A DNA stretch of 64,000 bases from contig NZ_BCVX01000005.1 of NCBI RefSeq assembly GCF_001591965.1, forward strand, positions 234,355 through 298,354. The letters are read 5' to 3'. Under the pieces are notes generated by a model that worked only from the letters and a program-made list of their open reading frames with translations, did no database searches and had not been told where the DNA came from. Positions 28,158-37,728 of the stretch are shown one piece after another; the stretch's first letter is position 1; each line of letters begins with the position of its first letter. The translations under genes and the position numbers were made by a program. This DNA comes from Lysinibacillus odysseyi 34hs-1 = NBRC 100172 (GTDB lineage: Bacteria; Bacillota; Bacilli; Bacillales_A; Planococcaceae).

Positions 28158-29822
28158 CTATTCCGCCATTGCTACACGCAGTACTTCCTCGGTTGTTGTA
28201 ATGCCGCTCAAAACTTTTAAAAGCCCGTCTTGCAGCAATGTGTTGTAGCCTTTTTTCTTCATATAGTCACGGAACGCATTGCCGCTGACTTGGGAAAAGA
28301 TCAGTTCTTTTAACTCTCGGTCAACAGGCAGGATTTCATGGATCGCTATACGCCCTCGGTAGCCGGTGTTATTACAGGCAGCACACCCCCGTCCTCTATG
28401 AACCGTTTCAACGGACAGCCCATTTTCTCCAAAAATCTCTTTTTCCCGTTCTGTCGCTGTTACCTCTGTTGAGCAGTCCCGGCAGATTTTCCGTACGAGA
28501 CGCTGTGCCATCGCCCCTACTAACGATGAGGAAATAAGAAATGGTTCAATGCCCATATCCTTCAGACGTGAAATAGACTCGACTGCATTATTCGTATGCA
28601 ATGTACTGAGCACAAGGTGGCCTGTCAGAGATGCACGTATCGCAATCTGCGCTGTCTCCAAATCCCGGATTTCCCCGATCATGACAATGTCCGGGTCCTG
28701 ACGCAGGATCGAGCGAAGTCCTGCTGCGAATGTCAGACCAACTTCCTCTTTCACCTGGATTTGATTAATGCCAGTCATTTGGTATTCGACAGGGTCTTCA
28801 ATCGTAATAATATTAATCCCTTCCTTATTCAACTCAGATAAAGCAGTATAAAGGGTAGAGGATTTCCCCGAACCAGTTGGTCCTGTAATGAGAAAAATTC
28901 CGTTTGGACGGTTAATGATGCGGCTGAAGCGCTCTGCATTCTCAGGTGAAAAACCGATTTGCCCGATATCATTCGGTGCGTTGCCTAAGTCCAAAATACG
29001 CATAACGATTTTTTCACCATACACTGTCGGAAGTGTTGATAACCGGATGTCGATCTGGCGAAAATTCACCGTAATCTTCATACGGCCATCCTGTGGAATC
29101 CGGCTTTCCGTGATATTTAAATTCCCCATAATTTTCACACGGGCGGTCATCATATTTTGCATATGCTTCGGCAAAGAACGCTCCGTACGCAGCACGCCGT
29201 CTACACGGTAACGCACTCTGAATTCCGTTTCCTGTGGGTCAAAGTGAATATCTGATGCCCGCTGCGCTATGCCGTTTGCGATAATTTGGTTCACAAGGCG
29301 GACAATCGGCGAATCCTCATCCCTGATTTCCTGCTGGGCATCCGGCAGGTTGGCCTGCATATCCGATAATGCCGCTTCCATCGATTCCTGCAAATCGTAA
29401 TACTTTGTAATCGTCCGGTACAGATCGTCTTTTGCCGCAATTGTCGGTTCAATTTGGTACCCTGTTGCCATCCGCACTTCTTCGATTGCAAAGTAGTCCA
29501 TCGGGTCAGCCATGGCGATGAACAGCTTGTTTTTCTCTCGGCGGATCGGGATAAGCTGTGCCCGTTTTGCCAGTTCAGCCGGTATAAGCTGCAAAAGCTC
29601 CGGATCAATCGGAATTTGATTCAGTGAAACATGGGGAATGCCCAGTTGTACTTCTAGAACCTCAATGAGCTGCTGCTCTGTCAAAATATTCTCCTTAATC
29701 AGGAAATCCCCTAATTTCTCATTCCGACTTTTATTTTCAAGTGCATATGTTAACTGCGCTTCGGTTATAACGCCTGCCTCTAACAGCAAGTCACCTATCC
29801 GCTTACGATTTGCCGCTCTCAT
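28158..29822 (-). CDS. pilB: Pilus extension ATPase PilB, copy A
   Basis: Hexameric ATPase that drives pilus polymerisation. The 554-residue protein begins with an MshEN-type domain: 'RIGDLLLEAGVITEAQL' and 'KLGDFLIKENILTEQQL' are the paired motifs which in MshE and PilB homologues bind c-di-GMP. The core has Walker A 'GPTGSGKSST' (about 313), 'TIEDPVEYQMTGI', Walker B 'DIVMIGEIRD' and the His box 'GHLVLSTLHTN'. A zinc loop with two CxxC pairs ('CRDC', 'CAAC') near 440-480 is typical of GspE/PilB. GGGGAG precedes the ATG. Confidence 0.96.
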   Translation of the reverse strand: MRAANRKRIGDLLLEAGVITEAQLTYALENKSRNEKLGDFLIKENILTEQQLIEVLEVQLGIPHVSLNQIPIDPELLQLIPAELAKRAQLIPIRREKNKLFIAMADPMDYFAIEEVRMATGYQIEPTIAAKDDLYRTITKYYDLQESMEAALSDMQANLPDAQQEIRDEDSPIVRLVNQIIANGIAQRASDIHFDPQETEFRVRYRVDGVLRTERSLPKHMQNMMTARVKIMGNLNITESRIPQDGRMKITVNFRQIDIRLSTLPTVYGEKIVMRILDLGNAPNDIGQIGFSPENAERFSRIINRPNGIFLITGPTGSGKSSTLYTALSELNKEGINIITIEDPVEYQMTGINQIQVKEEVGLTFAAGLRSILRQDPDIVMIGEIRDLETAQIAIRASLTGHLVLSTLHTNNAVESISRLKDMGIEPFLISSSLVGAMAQRLVRKICRDCSTEVTATEREKEIFGENGLSVETVHRGRGCAACNNTGYRGRIAIHEILPVDRELKELIFSQVSGNAFRDYMKKKGYNTLLQDGLLKVLSGITTTEEVLRVAMAE

Positions 29823-29838
29823 GCCTGGTCTCCCCTTT

Positions 29839-31218
29839 CTACGGTGTAATCAAGTTGCCGCCTTTATCGTAGTAGCTGCCTGGGGGCAATATTGGATTTC
29901 CATCTTCATCTATCTTTACTTCTTTATCTTGATTCTTTTTTGGATTTTCATCTTTATTGTTATTCTCTGTACCTTCTTCCTCTTGTTTTACAGGTACGTT
30001 TTTCTCATCATCCTTTGACTCCACATCCGCTAATCCGTCACCATCCAGATCCATCTGCAGATCCGGATCGCTCTCGGCAGGCTGCTGTGTCTGCAATTGG
30101 CGTGCTGACTCCAATAACACACGATTTACCGGTGGATAATAATCCCGGCTGACGAGCTCCTCGACTCCGTCTATTGCCCGGTATACCGAAACACGCAGAC
30201 CTTGTTTACCTTTTTGGACTTCCTTTACTTGTCCAACTGCCAATTCGTTTGAATAACGGATAATTGTCCGTGGTTTGATTTCTTCATCGCGCACCACCCT
30301 TGTCGCCACAGGTTCTTCCTGCTGCGTTGTATACATTTCCACTTTTAATTGCTGTGCTTCCACTGAAAGCTTCAGCTTAATAGGTGTTGCTAGGCGGTTA
30401 ATGAATTTCAGGTCCTTGTCCCCGCTGCTAGTAACCGCTGCCTCGATTCCCGGCTCAAGATACACCGGTATTTCATGCTGCGAGTGGCGCTCTACAATTT
30501 CCGAGTTGATCTGCAGAGCAGTTTGATAAATAACAGAAGCGATAAATTGAAGTGCTTCTGTATTTCCAATCTCATTGTTTTCCCCGAGTGCCTGAATGAA
30601 GGAAAATGTTTCCCCCGGCCCAATCACCCGGTCATTCAATATAGCAGCAATATCATATGTACCGAAAGCCGTTTCAGGAATTTCTTCTATCGCAAGAGCT
30701 ATCCGATTTGCTTCTAAAATGGATGTATCTCCTGCGACTGCTTCGACTTCCCCTGTTTTTAGATAAGCAGCATGATGTAGAATCTTTGCGTACGTTTCTT
30801 CTGTATCCCATCCTGCTATTGTAGCGAGTTCCTCTTTCACACTTTCATTCAGTACTATCTCAAGAGGCAGGTGGAATATTTTTTCATCTTTCCAAAAGGC
30901 GTACCACTTTTGCTTTGCCTTAGATTCATAGAGAGAAATAGTACCATCAATATCAAATTGAATATTGATTTTATCAATGTTCAGCGAGCTGTCATTCCCC
31001 GAAACAATCATTGGCTTATTCAGCCATTGGTCAATCGCTTTAGTAAGCGTCTTTTTTAATTCATCCCTTTCTAACCCGTCAACTTCTATACCGGCAATGG
31101 TCGAACCGGTATTTTCCTGATCAGCATACGCATTTTCAGTCGGAATATTAGTCAGCGGCGAAATGATATACATGAGCAGACCTGCAATAAAAGCGAATAA
31201 AATCAGTTTTGTTTTCAT
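29839..31218 (-). CDS. Exported VanW-like/G5 domain protein, copy A
   Basis: First gene of the leftward pilus operon. The 459-residue protein has an N-terminal signal-anchor (about 3-20), a peptidoglycan-binding-4-like region (about 40-150), a VanW-like domain ('PGETFSFIQALGEN', 'EIVERHSQHEIPVYLEPG', about 190-280) and a G5 domain ('VVRDEEIKPRTIIRYSNEL', about 290-360). The usual GGGVCQVSSTLYN cysteine motif of VanW is absent. An acidic linker with a calcium-loop-like 'DLDGDGLADV' follows, then a conserved tail 'LPPGSYYDKGGNLITP'. A wall-spanning helper for the pilus is my inference. The ATG chosen lies eight bases after AGGAGG. Confidence 0.8.
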   Translation of the reverse strand: MKTKLILFAFIAGLLMYIISPLTNIPTENAYADQENTGSTIAGIEVDGLERDELKKTLTKAIDQWLNKPMIVSGNDSSLNIDKINIQFDIDGTISLYESKAKQKWYAFWKDEKIFHLPLEIVLNESVKEELATIAGWDTEETYAKILHHAAYLKTGEVEAVAGDTSILEANRIALAIEEIPETAFGTYDIAAILNDRVIGPGETFSFIQALGENNEIGNTEALQFIASVIYQTALQINSEIVERHSQHEIPVYLEPGIEAAVTSSGDKDLKFINRLATPIKLKLSVEAQQLKVEMYTTQQEEPVATRVVRDEEIKPRTIIRYSNELAVGQVKEVQKGKQGLRVSVYRAIDGVEELVSRDYYPPVNRVLLESARQLQTQQPAESDPDLQMDLDGDGLADVESKDDEKNVPVKQEEEGTENNNKDENPKKNQDKEVKIDEDGNPILPPGSYYDKGGNLITP

Positions 31219-31580
31219 TCTCATATCCTCCTCTATCTTTGTTCATTGTCTATTAGTTTCATCAAGGCGAATATAATAGGCTCCTCAGGCGGAACGTGCA
31301 GCTAGTACACATGTTTAAGGAAAGTGCGATGCAATACAGTAAAACCGAATATTCTGACTATTAAAAACAACAAACGCTTTTATGTATGTTTTAAATATTT
31401 TTTAAAAGGTATTTTTTAAATGAACTGTAATAGAAATCCATCATAAATATGTAACAAAAAGCAAGAATATAGATTTACATAAAGAGGAAAAATTGTTCGC
31501 GAAATATATTACTAAATTAAACTATCTTGTTATCATATAGACTTTATTTGACATTTTTAAACAAGGAGTTGAGCTTTTCA

Positions 31581-32045
31581 TTGAAAATAATAAAAAACGA
31601 GAATGGGATTAGTTTAATAGAACTAGTCGCTTCAATAGCTATAGTCTCCATTGTACTTATAAGCTTTGCACAACTTTTTATTCAGGCAAATAAAGCCTCA
31701 GTCCATAATAATGAGAAACTTGTCACGATCAATTTGGCGGATGCAGCCCTTGCAAAACTGCAATCGGAAACTTTTACAAAAAAACCTGCCATTACTAATA
31801 TGAACGATTACTTTATCGATACCACTGAAAAGGATCCCATTAAAAAGAGGCCTCCTTTAGCGATAGCGATGAATGAGAAGACATATATGGTTTCCTATAA
31901 GGCCTCACAAAGTGACGTTTCACCATCCAGCGGAAAGATACGTTACTCGGAAAAAAGCCTTAATTTAATCAAGGTAGTCGTCACCGTTACTGCGCCTGAT
32001 GGGAAAATCAAAGGCTCTTCGGAAGGATATGTTTCCCTTGAATAA
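31581..32045 (+). CDS. Minor pilin-like protein (PilV-type), copy A
   Basis: A 154-residue prepilin: short basic leader ending 'KNENG', then 'ISLIELVASIAIVSIVLIS' with Glu5, and a soluble domain of about 110 residues. AAGGAG lies 12 bases before the TTG start; an alternative longer start in the same frame has no site. It opens the rightward set and overlaps the next gene. Probably part of the priming or tip complex of the pilus. The 350-base gap before it, shared with the divergent operon, must hold both promoters, but I cannot place them with confidence. Confidence 0.78.
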   Translation: MKIIKNENGISLIELVASIAIVSIVLISFAQLFIQANKASVHNNEKLVTINLADAALAKLQSETFTKKPAITNMNDYFIDTTEKDPIKKRPPLAIAMNEKTYMVSYKASQSDVSPSSGKIRYSEKSLNLIKVVVTVTAPDGKIKGSSEGYVSLE

Positions 32046-32619
32046 ACACCTAAAAAATGAAAAAGGTTTAACGTTGATTGAGCTTTTGGCAAGTATTGTC
32101 CTGTTATCGATTCTCTCTATTTTCGTTTTTTCGCTCATTACAAAAACGATCGAGCATAACCGGATAATCCAGCAGGAAACGATGGTAAGGGATGAGGCAG
32201 ATATTATTGTAAGCAAATTCATTAAAGCGCTTTATTCAACAAAGCAGACTCACATTATTCGGAACGTGACAAATGGAAAAGGTGATAGCTATATCGAAGT
32301 GACAAACGACTTGCGGAAATGTCAAAAGAATGAGGAAGGTGTATTGGTGACAGCAGCGGCATGCAATGCTACTTTACAACCGATTGGCTTCAAAACTAGC
32401 AACAATGTGACGAAGCTTTATATTTTGGATGAGGTTTATGCCATTGCCCATACGGATATCAAAATTTTGCCTAGCTCTTATATAGAAGGAAATCCAGATA
32501 GCACAAATTTATATAAAGTGACTGTTGCATTGCAAAGTACCTATAGAAGAGGGAACAAGGAAATTTCAAAACAACAAACGTTCATTAATGAAATCCAGCC
32601 TATTCTCACTTCAAAATGA
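32038..32619 (+). CDS. Minor pilin-like protein (PilW/GspJ-type), copy A
   Basis: A 193-residue prepilin with leader ending 'KNEKG' and 'LTLIELLASIVLLSILSIF', Glu5 present, and a soluble domain with a cysteine pair (about 95 and 107). The start is either this TTG, overlapping the previous stop, or an ATG three codons earlier that is too close to its GGAAGG site; I prefer the TTG. Position second of three and length fit the PilW/GspJ class of minor pilins. Confidence 0.78.
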   Translation: MNKHLKNEKGLTLIELLASIVLLSILSIFVFSLITKTIEHNRIIQQETMVRDEADIIVSKFIKALYSTKQTHIIRNVTNGKGDSYIEVTNDLRKCQKNEEGVLVTAAACNATLQPIGFKTSNNVTKLYILDEVYAIAHTDIKILPSSYIEGNPDSTNLYKVTVALQSTYRRGNKEISKQQTFINEIQPILTSK

Positions 32620-32642
32620 GTCTATTGGAGGGGGGTGAAAAC

Positions 32643-34430
32643 TTGAGAAAATATTTACAAAATGACGACGGATATTCTTTATTAATAGCAATAGGCACCA
32701 TCCTCATCTTTACCATTCTCGGATTAAGTTTGATTACCTTGACGACAAACGGCATTTTAAAGAACAATACCCGGGAAGATATCGTACAAGCTACTGACCT
32801 GGCGGATAAAGGCATTGAATTTATGGTCGACAGCCTGCAAGCCGAGCTTGGAAACTATGTCCTTTCAGGAAATATCGGAAAGGCGCAGTTCCAGGCAAAA
32901 TTAAATGAAACTATTACATCGGGTGAGTTGAGCTGTACGGGGGGAGGCATCAAAATTCCGGGAGACACAGGAAATACAACGGTATGTATAGATGTAAAGA
33001 ACATTCAAAATGTCTACACTGAAAAAGATGACGGAACAAAAATACTGCAGGAGCTAAAAAAACAAGTCCCTATTATCAGCACAGGTTTAGTAGATGGAAA
33101 AGAAAGAGTAACGACAGCAAAAGTTATCATTGGTACAGATGCTATTCCCGATCAATTGCGTTATGCCCTTTCCACCAATAACGGCGGAAACTTATATTTA
33201 CATGGCGGCGTAGAAATCCAAGGCGATATTAAAACAGATAATGATTTAATCATTTCAAGCAATGCCACTTGGTTCAGCGGCAGTACCGCTATATGGCAGC
33301 CCAGTGTGAGGGCTAAATTAACAGCCAGCCCAGGCAGTGTGACGCCAAAAGTCATTTTCAGCAAAGAAAATAGAGCCGTGTATGATTTGAATAAATTCCA
33401 GGATTATAACAACCATATTAACGGGACGAACCTTAGCAAAGCCGGGTATTATACAAAGTTTGATACGGCGACCGCTGCCGGACAGACGGCAATATCCAAT
33501 CTATTCTTCAACAGCCCTGCGATAAGCGTCATCACAAAAAGCTCTGTTCCACAGGATACGGTGGAAATTACTACAAAGATTTTGGATAGATACAATGCAA
33601 GTTCCAACAAGGCGAATTATACGAATAACTTAGAGATCACTACTACAAACCATCCAACGAGAAGTTACGGAAAAAAGGATGCAGTATTTGTAAGCAGTAC
33701 AGCCACTGAAAAAGTACAAGAAACCTATACTTATTATGAAAATGTTTGTATTAAGCAAGAAGATAAATGGATTCTTTGGCCGATTTGGAAGGAAAAAGTT
33801 TGTGTGGAATGGGAACAGCAGGAACGGACAGGAACAAGGCTGGTAGATCGTAATACCTTTAAATTCGGCAGTATGACAATCAATGGAGGCACCAAAACCG
33901 ATAGAAAAGACATTACATTAAAAGGCACATATTATGTTTATGGCGATTTAACAATCACCAATGTCAATTTGAAGGCTGATGCTATTCTTTATGTACAAGG
34001 CAAAGTCGATATTTCAGAAAGCACGATTCAAGGTGTGGATGAAAATAGTACAATGATTGTTTTTGCAAACGGCAATATCGATATGTACAATTTATCGGTG
34101 AACAGCAACCAAGCCAATGCTTCGAAAATTAAAGGATTTTTCTATACGAAGCAGGATATGCTCATGTATGGGGTTGGTTCAAACATCAATTTAACAGGCG
34201 GCATCTCAGCACGGCGGTTGATTTTAACGGCAGTGCGCGGAGACACAGCAAACGGCTACCTTTCCGCAACCCAGCAAGCCCAATTGCTAAATGGTACCGC
34301 AAAACAATATTCCCGGCTGAAAATAATATACGATGAAGATTTAATCACCACCTACACGGAATTCACGCGTGACGAAGAAGAAGAATATATTAAATCTGTC
34401 AATGAGCCGGAAATGGTGGACCGGTATTAG
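32643..34430 (+). CDS. Large pilus-tip candidate (PilX-like N-terminus), copy A
   Basis: A 595-residue protein with a prepilin-like start 'NDDGYSLLIAIGTILIFTIL' that lacks Glu5, as in PilX/GspK-type minor pilins, followed by a very large domain. The last 250 residues look like a right-handed beta-solenoid ('DITLKGTYYVYGDLTITN', 'LYVQGKVDISESTIQG'). A cysteine pair flanks a Trp-rich loop near residue 375. GGAGGGGGGTGA lies just before the TTG start. Size and position suggest an exposed adhesive tip; this is inference. Confidence 0.75.
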   Translation: MRKYLQNDDGYSLLIAIGTILIFTILGLSLITLTTNGILKNNTREDIVQATDLADKGIEFMVDSLQAELGNYVLSGNIGKAQFQAKLNETITSGELSCTGGGIKIPGDTGNTTVCIDVKNIQNVYTEKDDGTKILQELKKQVPIISTGLVDGKERVTTAKVIIGTDAIPDQLRYALSTNNGGNLYLHGGVEIQGDIKTDNDLIISSNATWFSGSTAIWQPSVRAKLTASPGSVTPKVIFSKENRAVYDLNKFQDYNNHINGTNLSKAGYYTKFDTATAAGQTAISNLFFNSPAISVITKSSVPQDTVEITTKILDRYNASSNKANYTNNLEITTTNHPTRSYGKKDAVFVSSTATEKVQETYTYYENVCIKQEDKWILWPIWKEKVCVEWEQQERTGTRLVDRNTFKFGSMTINGGTKTDRKDITLKGTYYVYGDLTITNVNLKADAILYVQGKVDISESTIQGVDENSTMIVFANGNIDMYNLSVNSNQANASKIKGFFYTKQDMLMYGVGSNINLTGGISARRLILTAVRGDTANGYLSATQQAQLLNGTAKQYSRLKIIYDEDLITTYTEFTRDEEEEYIKSVNEPEMVDRY

Positions 34431-34491
34431 ATAGGAACCTCTGCGATTTTCCGATAGAGCAGACATTTATCAGTATAACCTTACAAATTTT

Positions 34492-34532
34492 AAAACCCTT
34501 GGCTATCCATAATTGGAATGACCAAGGGTTTT
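34492..34532. terminator. Terminator between the two pilus loci
   Basis: AAAACCCTTGG pairs perfectly with CCAAGGGTTTT (11 bp, 19-base loop). It lies between the converging ends of copy A's tip gene and copy B's pilD and can stop transcription from both sides. Confidence 0.8.
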
Positions 34533-34555
34533 AACCGATATAATGAGCTTCTCTT

Positions 34556-35308
34556 TTAAAATAGCTGCCAGTACCATTCAATCAAGTCCGCCCCATAAAA
34601 ATAGGTGATGACAGCCCCGAGCGCAATCGATGGCCCGAACGGAATCGGCGTCTTTCTTCCCTGTCCGCGCACCTTTAGAATAATCATTCCCGTAACCATC
34701 CCGATAAGTGAAGCTAAGAAAAGCGTTAAAAGTGTATTGACGGTGCCTAGGACAAGCCCGAGCACAAAAAATAGCTTGATGTCGCCGCCGCCCATACCGC
34801 CTTTCGAAATAACGGCAATGAGCAGTAATATGCCAAATCCCACCACTGCTCCTAGCAGGCTATCCCACCACGGATCAAGCGGCGAAACAATCCGCGCGAT
34901 GACTATAAGCGGCAGGAAAAATAAAAGAATCTTATTTGGGATCAGCATGTACGCCATGTCTGAAACGTTAATGATTACGAGAAGCGATATAAACAAAAGG
35001 GCCACGGCCAGCTCTGCTGTAAAACCAAACGTTAAATAGCTTCCTACAAATAAAGCAGCGGTCGCAATTTCCGTTATACAGTAAATCGGCGATACCTTTG
35101 CCCCACACCCTCTGCACTTTCCTCCCTGCATTACATATGAAAGAACCGGGATTAATTCAAAAGCCTTCAGTCTGCGGTCACAACTCGTGCAGTGGGAAGG
35201 CGGATTCACGATTGATTCTCCCTTTGGCACCCGCAGCCCGACGACATTATAAAATGACCCGAGCACAAGACCGAATAACGCAATAAAGATACTATAAACA
35301 ATTTCCAT
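34556..35308 (-). CDS. pilD: Prepilin peptidase, copy B
   Basis: Full-length paralogue (250 residues) of the peptidase at 22100-22852 with the same zinc CxxC pairs ('CTSCDRRL', 'CRGCGAKV') and both catalytic aspartates ('VSDMAYMLIPN', 'GGGDIKLFF'). Differences are spread through the second half ('LIVIARIV', 'GTVNTLLTL') and spare the active site. Since one peptidase could serve all prepilins, keeping two intact copies suggests that the whole locus is selected as a unit. Confidence 0.95.
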   Translation of the reverse strand: MEIVYSIFIALFGLVLGSFYNVVGLRVPKGESIVNPPSHCTSCDRRLKAFELIPVLSYVMQGGKCRGCGAKVSPIYCITEIATAALFVGSYLTFGFTAELAVALLFISLLVIINVSDMAYMLIPNKILLFFLPLIVIARIVSPLDPWWDSLLGAVVGFGILLLIAVISKGGMGGGDIKLFFVLGLVLGTVNTLLTLFLASLIGMVTGMIILKVRGQGRKTPIPFGPSIALGAVITYFYGADLIEWYWQLF

Positions 35309-35319
35309 CTTATGACCTC

Positions 35320-36033
35320 TTATTCAAAATAGAACGTCGTCACCTGGATGCTCGCTGACGTAATCGTGGAACCCTCTTCTGTCAGCATATCTTCCTCACC
35401 CGGCAGCGAGTATTCGATTGTATCAATATGCATGACCCGTTCCATCTGTTCGATTTCTCTGATAAACTGCTGCAGCTCCTCATCATCCGGTGATTCAATA
35501 TCTATTTGAAATGTAATTAATTTTAAATTTGCAGGCAGTGCTTCAACCGACATTGTCGATATAGGAACCTCTTCTTGCTTGTCTGTTTCCTTAGCAGCCG
35601 ATTCATCGACAGTACCGCCGGCCGATGCCTCTCCTGAAGTTTCCTCTGTTTCGCTTGCTGCATTCGGATCGGCAAGCCCTGATGCAGAAACAAGATCATC
35701 GTAATTATTAAAACTGATGCCTACAATACGGGAATTCGATACATACTCAATCTCCTCAAATGATAGAAGGAGCTGGTCAATCTCACGGCTTGCCGGCAAC
35801 TTTTTACGGATGGCAAATTCATTATGGACGCTGCTGTTGCCGCCCTCCTCTATAAGGGCTAGCTGTTCCTTCATTGTGGAGATGTCGCTATGTAAAGTAT
35901 TGACCTCATTCTGCTTCGCCTCCGCTTCGTCCTGTTTCGGCAGTACGACATAATAATATAGCGCAAACAATATTGCCAAAACAAGCGCTGTCACTAAAAG
36001 CGGCCCTGAGTATTTACTGCTGGAAAGCTGCAT
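35320..36033 (-). CDS. pilO: PilO-like pilus alignment protein, copy B
   Basis: A 237-residue bitopic protein with a transmembrane helix at about 12-30, coiled coil, a shorter acidic Ala/Glu/Thr-rich linker (about 115-150) and the conserved end 'FQIDIESPDDEELQQF ... ASIQVTTFYFE'. The two structured halves match copy A; the linker does not. Its ATG overlaps the pilN stop. Confidence 0.82.
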   Translation of the reverse strand: MQLSSSKYSGPLLVTALVLAILFALYYYVVLPKQDEAEAKQNEVNTLHSDISTMKEQLALIEEGGNSSVHNEFAIRKKLPASREIDQLLLSFEEIEYVSNSRIVGISFNNYDDLVSASGLADPNAASETEETSGEASAGGTVDESAAKETDKQEEVPISTMSVEALPANLKLITFQIDIESPDDEELQQFIREIEQMERVMHIDTIEYSLPGEEDMLTEEGSTITSASIQVTTFYFE

Positions 36034-36629
36034 TATAATTCACCCCCGGCAACCAATTGCGCGTTACTGATAGCGAGTGTTACCTCTACCGTATAACGAG
36101 GTACCTCGCTGAACCGTACTTCGTCATTTCGCTCTTCCCCTTCAGCACCAAGCTCGAATTCTTCAATTGTTCCTACCTGCACATCCAGGAAGTACGGACT
36201 GCCCTCAAGCCGGCTAATATAAGTCGATACGGCATTCAATGTTTCAAAATCGACAGAGAACGTCACCGCCGATTCCCCAAAGGAGTAATCACGCAAGTAT
36301 GTATTCTCCGGCAATAAATTTTTCGTTTCATCAATGAGCGGCGTCACTGGATAAGAAATATGCTCAATAAACGCAAGTGACTCCTCTACAGAGCCTTGTG
36401 CTGCCCCCTGTAAAGTAGATAACTCTGACTGCAGGGCATCTCGTTCGCTTTGAAGTGCCTGTTCCTCTTTTGTTAAATTTGTCACGTCTGCCTTCGCCGT
36501 AAAATACAGCCATGACATAACCGCAAGCATGATGATGACAAGTATTCCAAGCAAGATGAAAAACAGCTTGGATTGGCCGTCTTCCTGTTCGGAATTCGGC
36601 ATCAGGTTAATATCAGGAATCATACTCAT
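36033..36629 (-). CDS. pilN: PilN-like pilus assembly protein, copy B
   Basis: A 198-residue bitopic protein. 'MIPDINLMPN' is the PilM-docking N-terminus; the helix spans about 25-45, followed by coiled coil and a ferredoxin-like domain. An ATG two codons before the docking motif is used here because it has the better distance to GGGGGAG. It overlaps pilM by four bases. Confidence 0.86.
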   Translation of the reverse strand: MSMIPDINLMPNSEQEDGQSKLFFILLGILVIIMLAVMSWLYFTAKADVTNLTKEEQALQSERDALQSELSTLQGAAQGSVEESLAFIEHISYPVTPLIDETKNLLPENTYLRDYSFGESAVTFSVDFETLNAVSTYISRLEGSPYFLDVQVGTIEEFELGAEGEERNDEVRFSEVPRYTVEVTLAISNAQLVAGGEL

Positions 36630-37621
36630 ACAGTCTCCCCCTTTAACGCAAGGCCGATGAGAGACGCATGCTTCGCCTGAAAGCCTGGATATTTCTTGCC
36701 AATAAGGACATCATTTACTTCGATAATCGGGTTGTCAAAATTCTGCGCCAAAAACTCCGTAATATTGGAAAGCAGCGGATTGTCCCCTAAAATAATAATC
36801 TCATCCACTGATTTTTCACCTTTATGTAGAGAAAATTTAAAGAAATTCATCATTCGGTCGAGCTCCAGCACTTGGTCCGTTACAATCATCAGGTAATCCT
36901 GGAGATTGCCTTTATATGTAAACGAAATATCATATTCATTCTCTCCGTCATGTTCCGTCTGCCATTTCTCTAAATCCGTTTCGATCGCCTGATAACGAAG
37001 AAACTCTACATGCCCCTCCGAATAGATACAAATAGATAATTCATTAATTGACCAATCCGCGATCAAATATGTTTTGTGATCATTGATCAAGTCAAGTGAT
37101 GCCAAAAGACGTAAATTCGCCAGCGCGCGGATATCCGCAACCTGAGGTGATAAATGGTTATCAAGTAATATGCCCATTAACTTCCGCACTTCTTCCGGAG
37201 GCGCCGCAAATAATACGGCTTTCCCATCTTCCGGATTCGGATCATACACATCAACAAGCGGCTCCTGAAACGGCAGATGAATGGAATGCCCAACCTCCAG
37301 CTGAACATAGCCACGCAAATCCTTTATGTCCGTCAAATCATCCGGATGCTCGATTGTCTTCAATAAAACGGACGTATCCGGCACAAAAAAGCGCACATGC
37401 TGCCGCTTCCCGCCCCACTGCGCCACATTTGCCTTCACAATCTCAAACAGGCTCATCTCATCCATTATCGCCGCATCCTGCAAAACTCCCTGCGCTAGCG
37501 GGATATCAAAACACTCTGCCTGCGTTAGATCCGGCCCCTTCGCCACAAGTGCCCGCAGTACATAATCATTCAGCTCAATACTGACATGGGATTTCTTTCT
37601 TGGTGTTAATAATTTCAGCAT
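36626..37621 (-). CDS. pilM: PilM-like actin-fold pilus assembly protein, copy B
   Basis: A 331-residue cytoplasmic protein, the same length as copy A, with 'HVSIELNDYVLRALV' at the start, 'LIADWSINELSICIYS' in the nucleotide site and 'IIILGDNPLLSNI' near the end. AGGAGG stands seven bases before the ATG. It is expected to bind its own PilN; whether it can cross-pair with copy A is open, given how close the docking motifs are. Confidence 0.88.
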   Translation of the reverse strand: MLKLLTPRKKSHVSIELNDYVLRALVAKGPDLTQAECFDIPLAQGVLQDAAIMDEMSLFEIVKANVAQWGGKRQHVRFFVPDTSVLLKTIEHPDDLTDIKDLRGYVQLEVGHSIHLPFQEPLVDVYDPNPEDGKAVLFAAPPEEVRKLMGILLDNHLSPQVADIRALANLRLLASLDLINDHKTYLIADWSINELSICIYSEGHVEFLRYQAIETDLEKWQTEHDGENEYDISFTYKGNLQDYLMIVTDQVLELDRMMNFFKFSLHKGEKSVDEIIILGDNPLLSNITEFLAQNFDNPIIEVNDVLIGKKYPGFQAKHASLIGLALKGETV

Positions 37622-37671
37622 AGTCGGGCCTCCTGTTCTTTCGTGTTAGTCTGCTAGAATATAGTGTTAAT

Positions 37672-37711
37672 CACTCAATGGAACCTCCAACCTGCTAGGG
37701 GTTGGGGGTTC
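37672..37711 (-). other. Conserved hairpin after pilin gene, copy B
   Basis: GAACCTCCAACC pairs with GGTTGGGGGTTC (one mismatch, seven-base loop) at the same position after the pilin as the copy A hairpin, and both share the flank CACTCAATGG. The stem sequence differs from copy A but pairing is kept. Confidence 0.65.
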
Positions 37712-37728
37712 GATGAATTACTAACTTT

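Larger units (their letters stand above)
22100..34430. repeat. Type IV pilus locus, tandem copy A
   Basis: Twelve genes: leftward vanW/G5, pilB, pilT, pilC, pilin, pilM, pilN, pilO, pilD (31218-22100), and rightward three minor pilin-like genes (31581-34430). The same gene order, orientation and spacing return in 34556-46373. All genes are intact in both. There is no outer-membrane secretin (PilQ) or PilP, as expected in a Gram-positive organism. Confidence 0.93.

Noticed and set aside
28158..29822. PilB/PilT as competence ComGA
   Set aside because: The operon has PilM, PilN, PilO, a separate PilT and a two-domain PilC of 401 residues, which the com system does not have.
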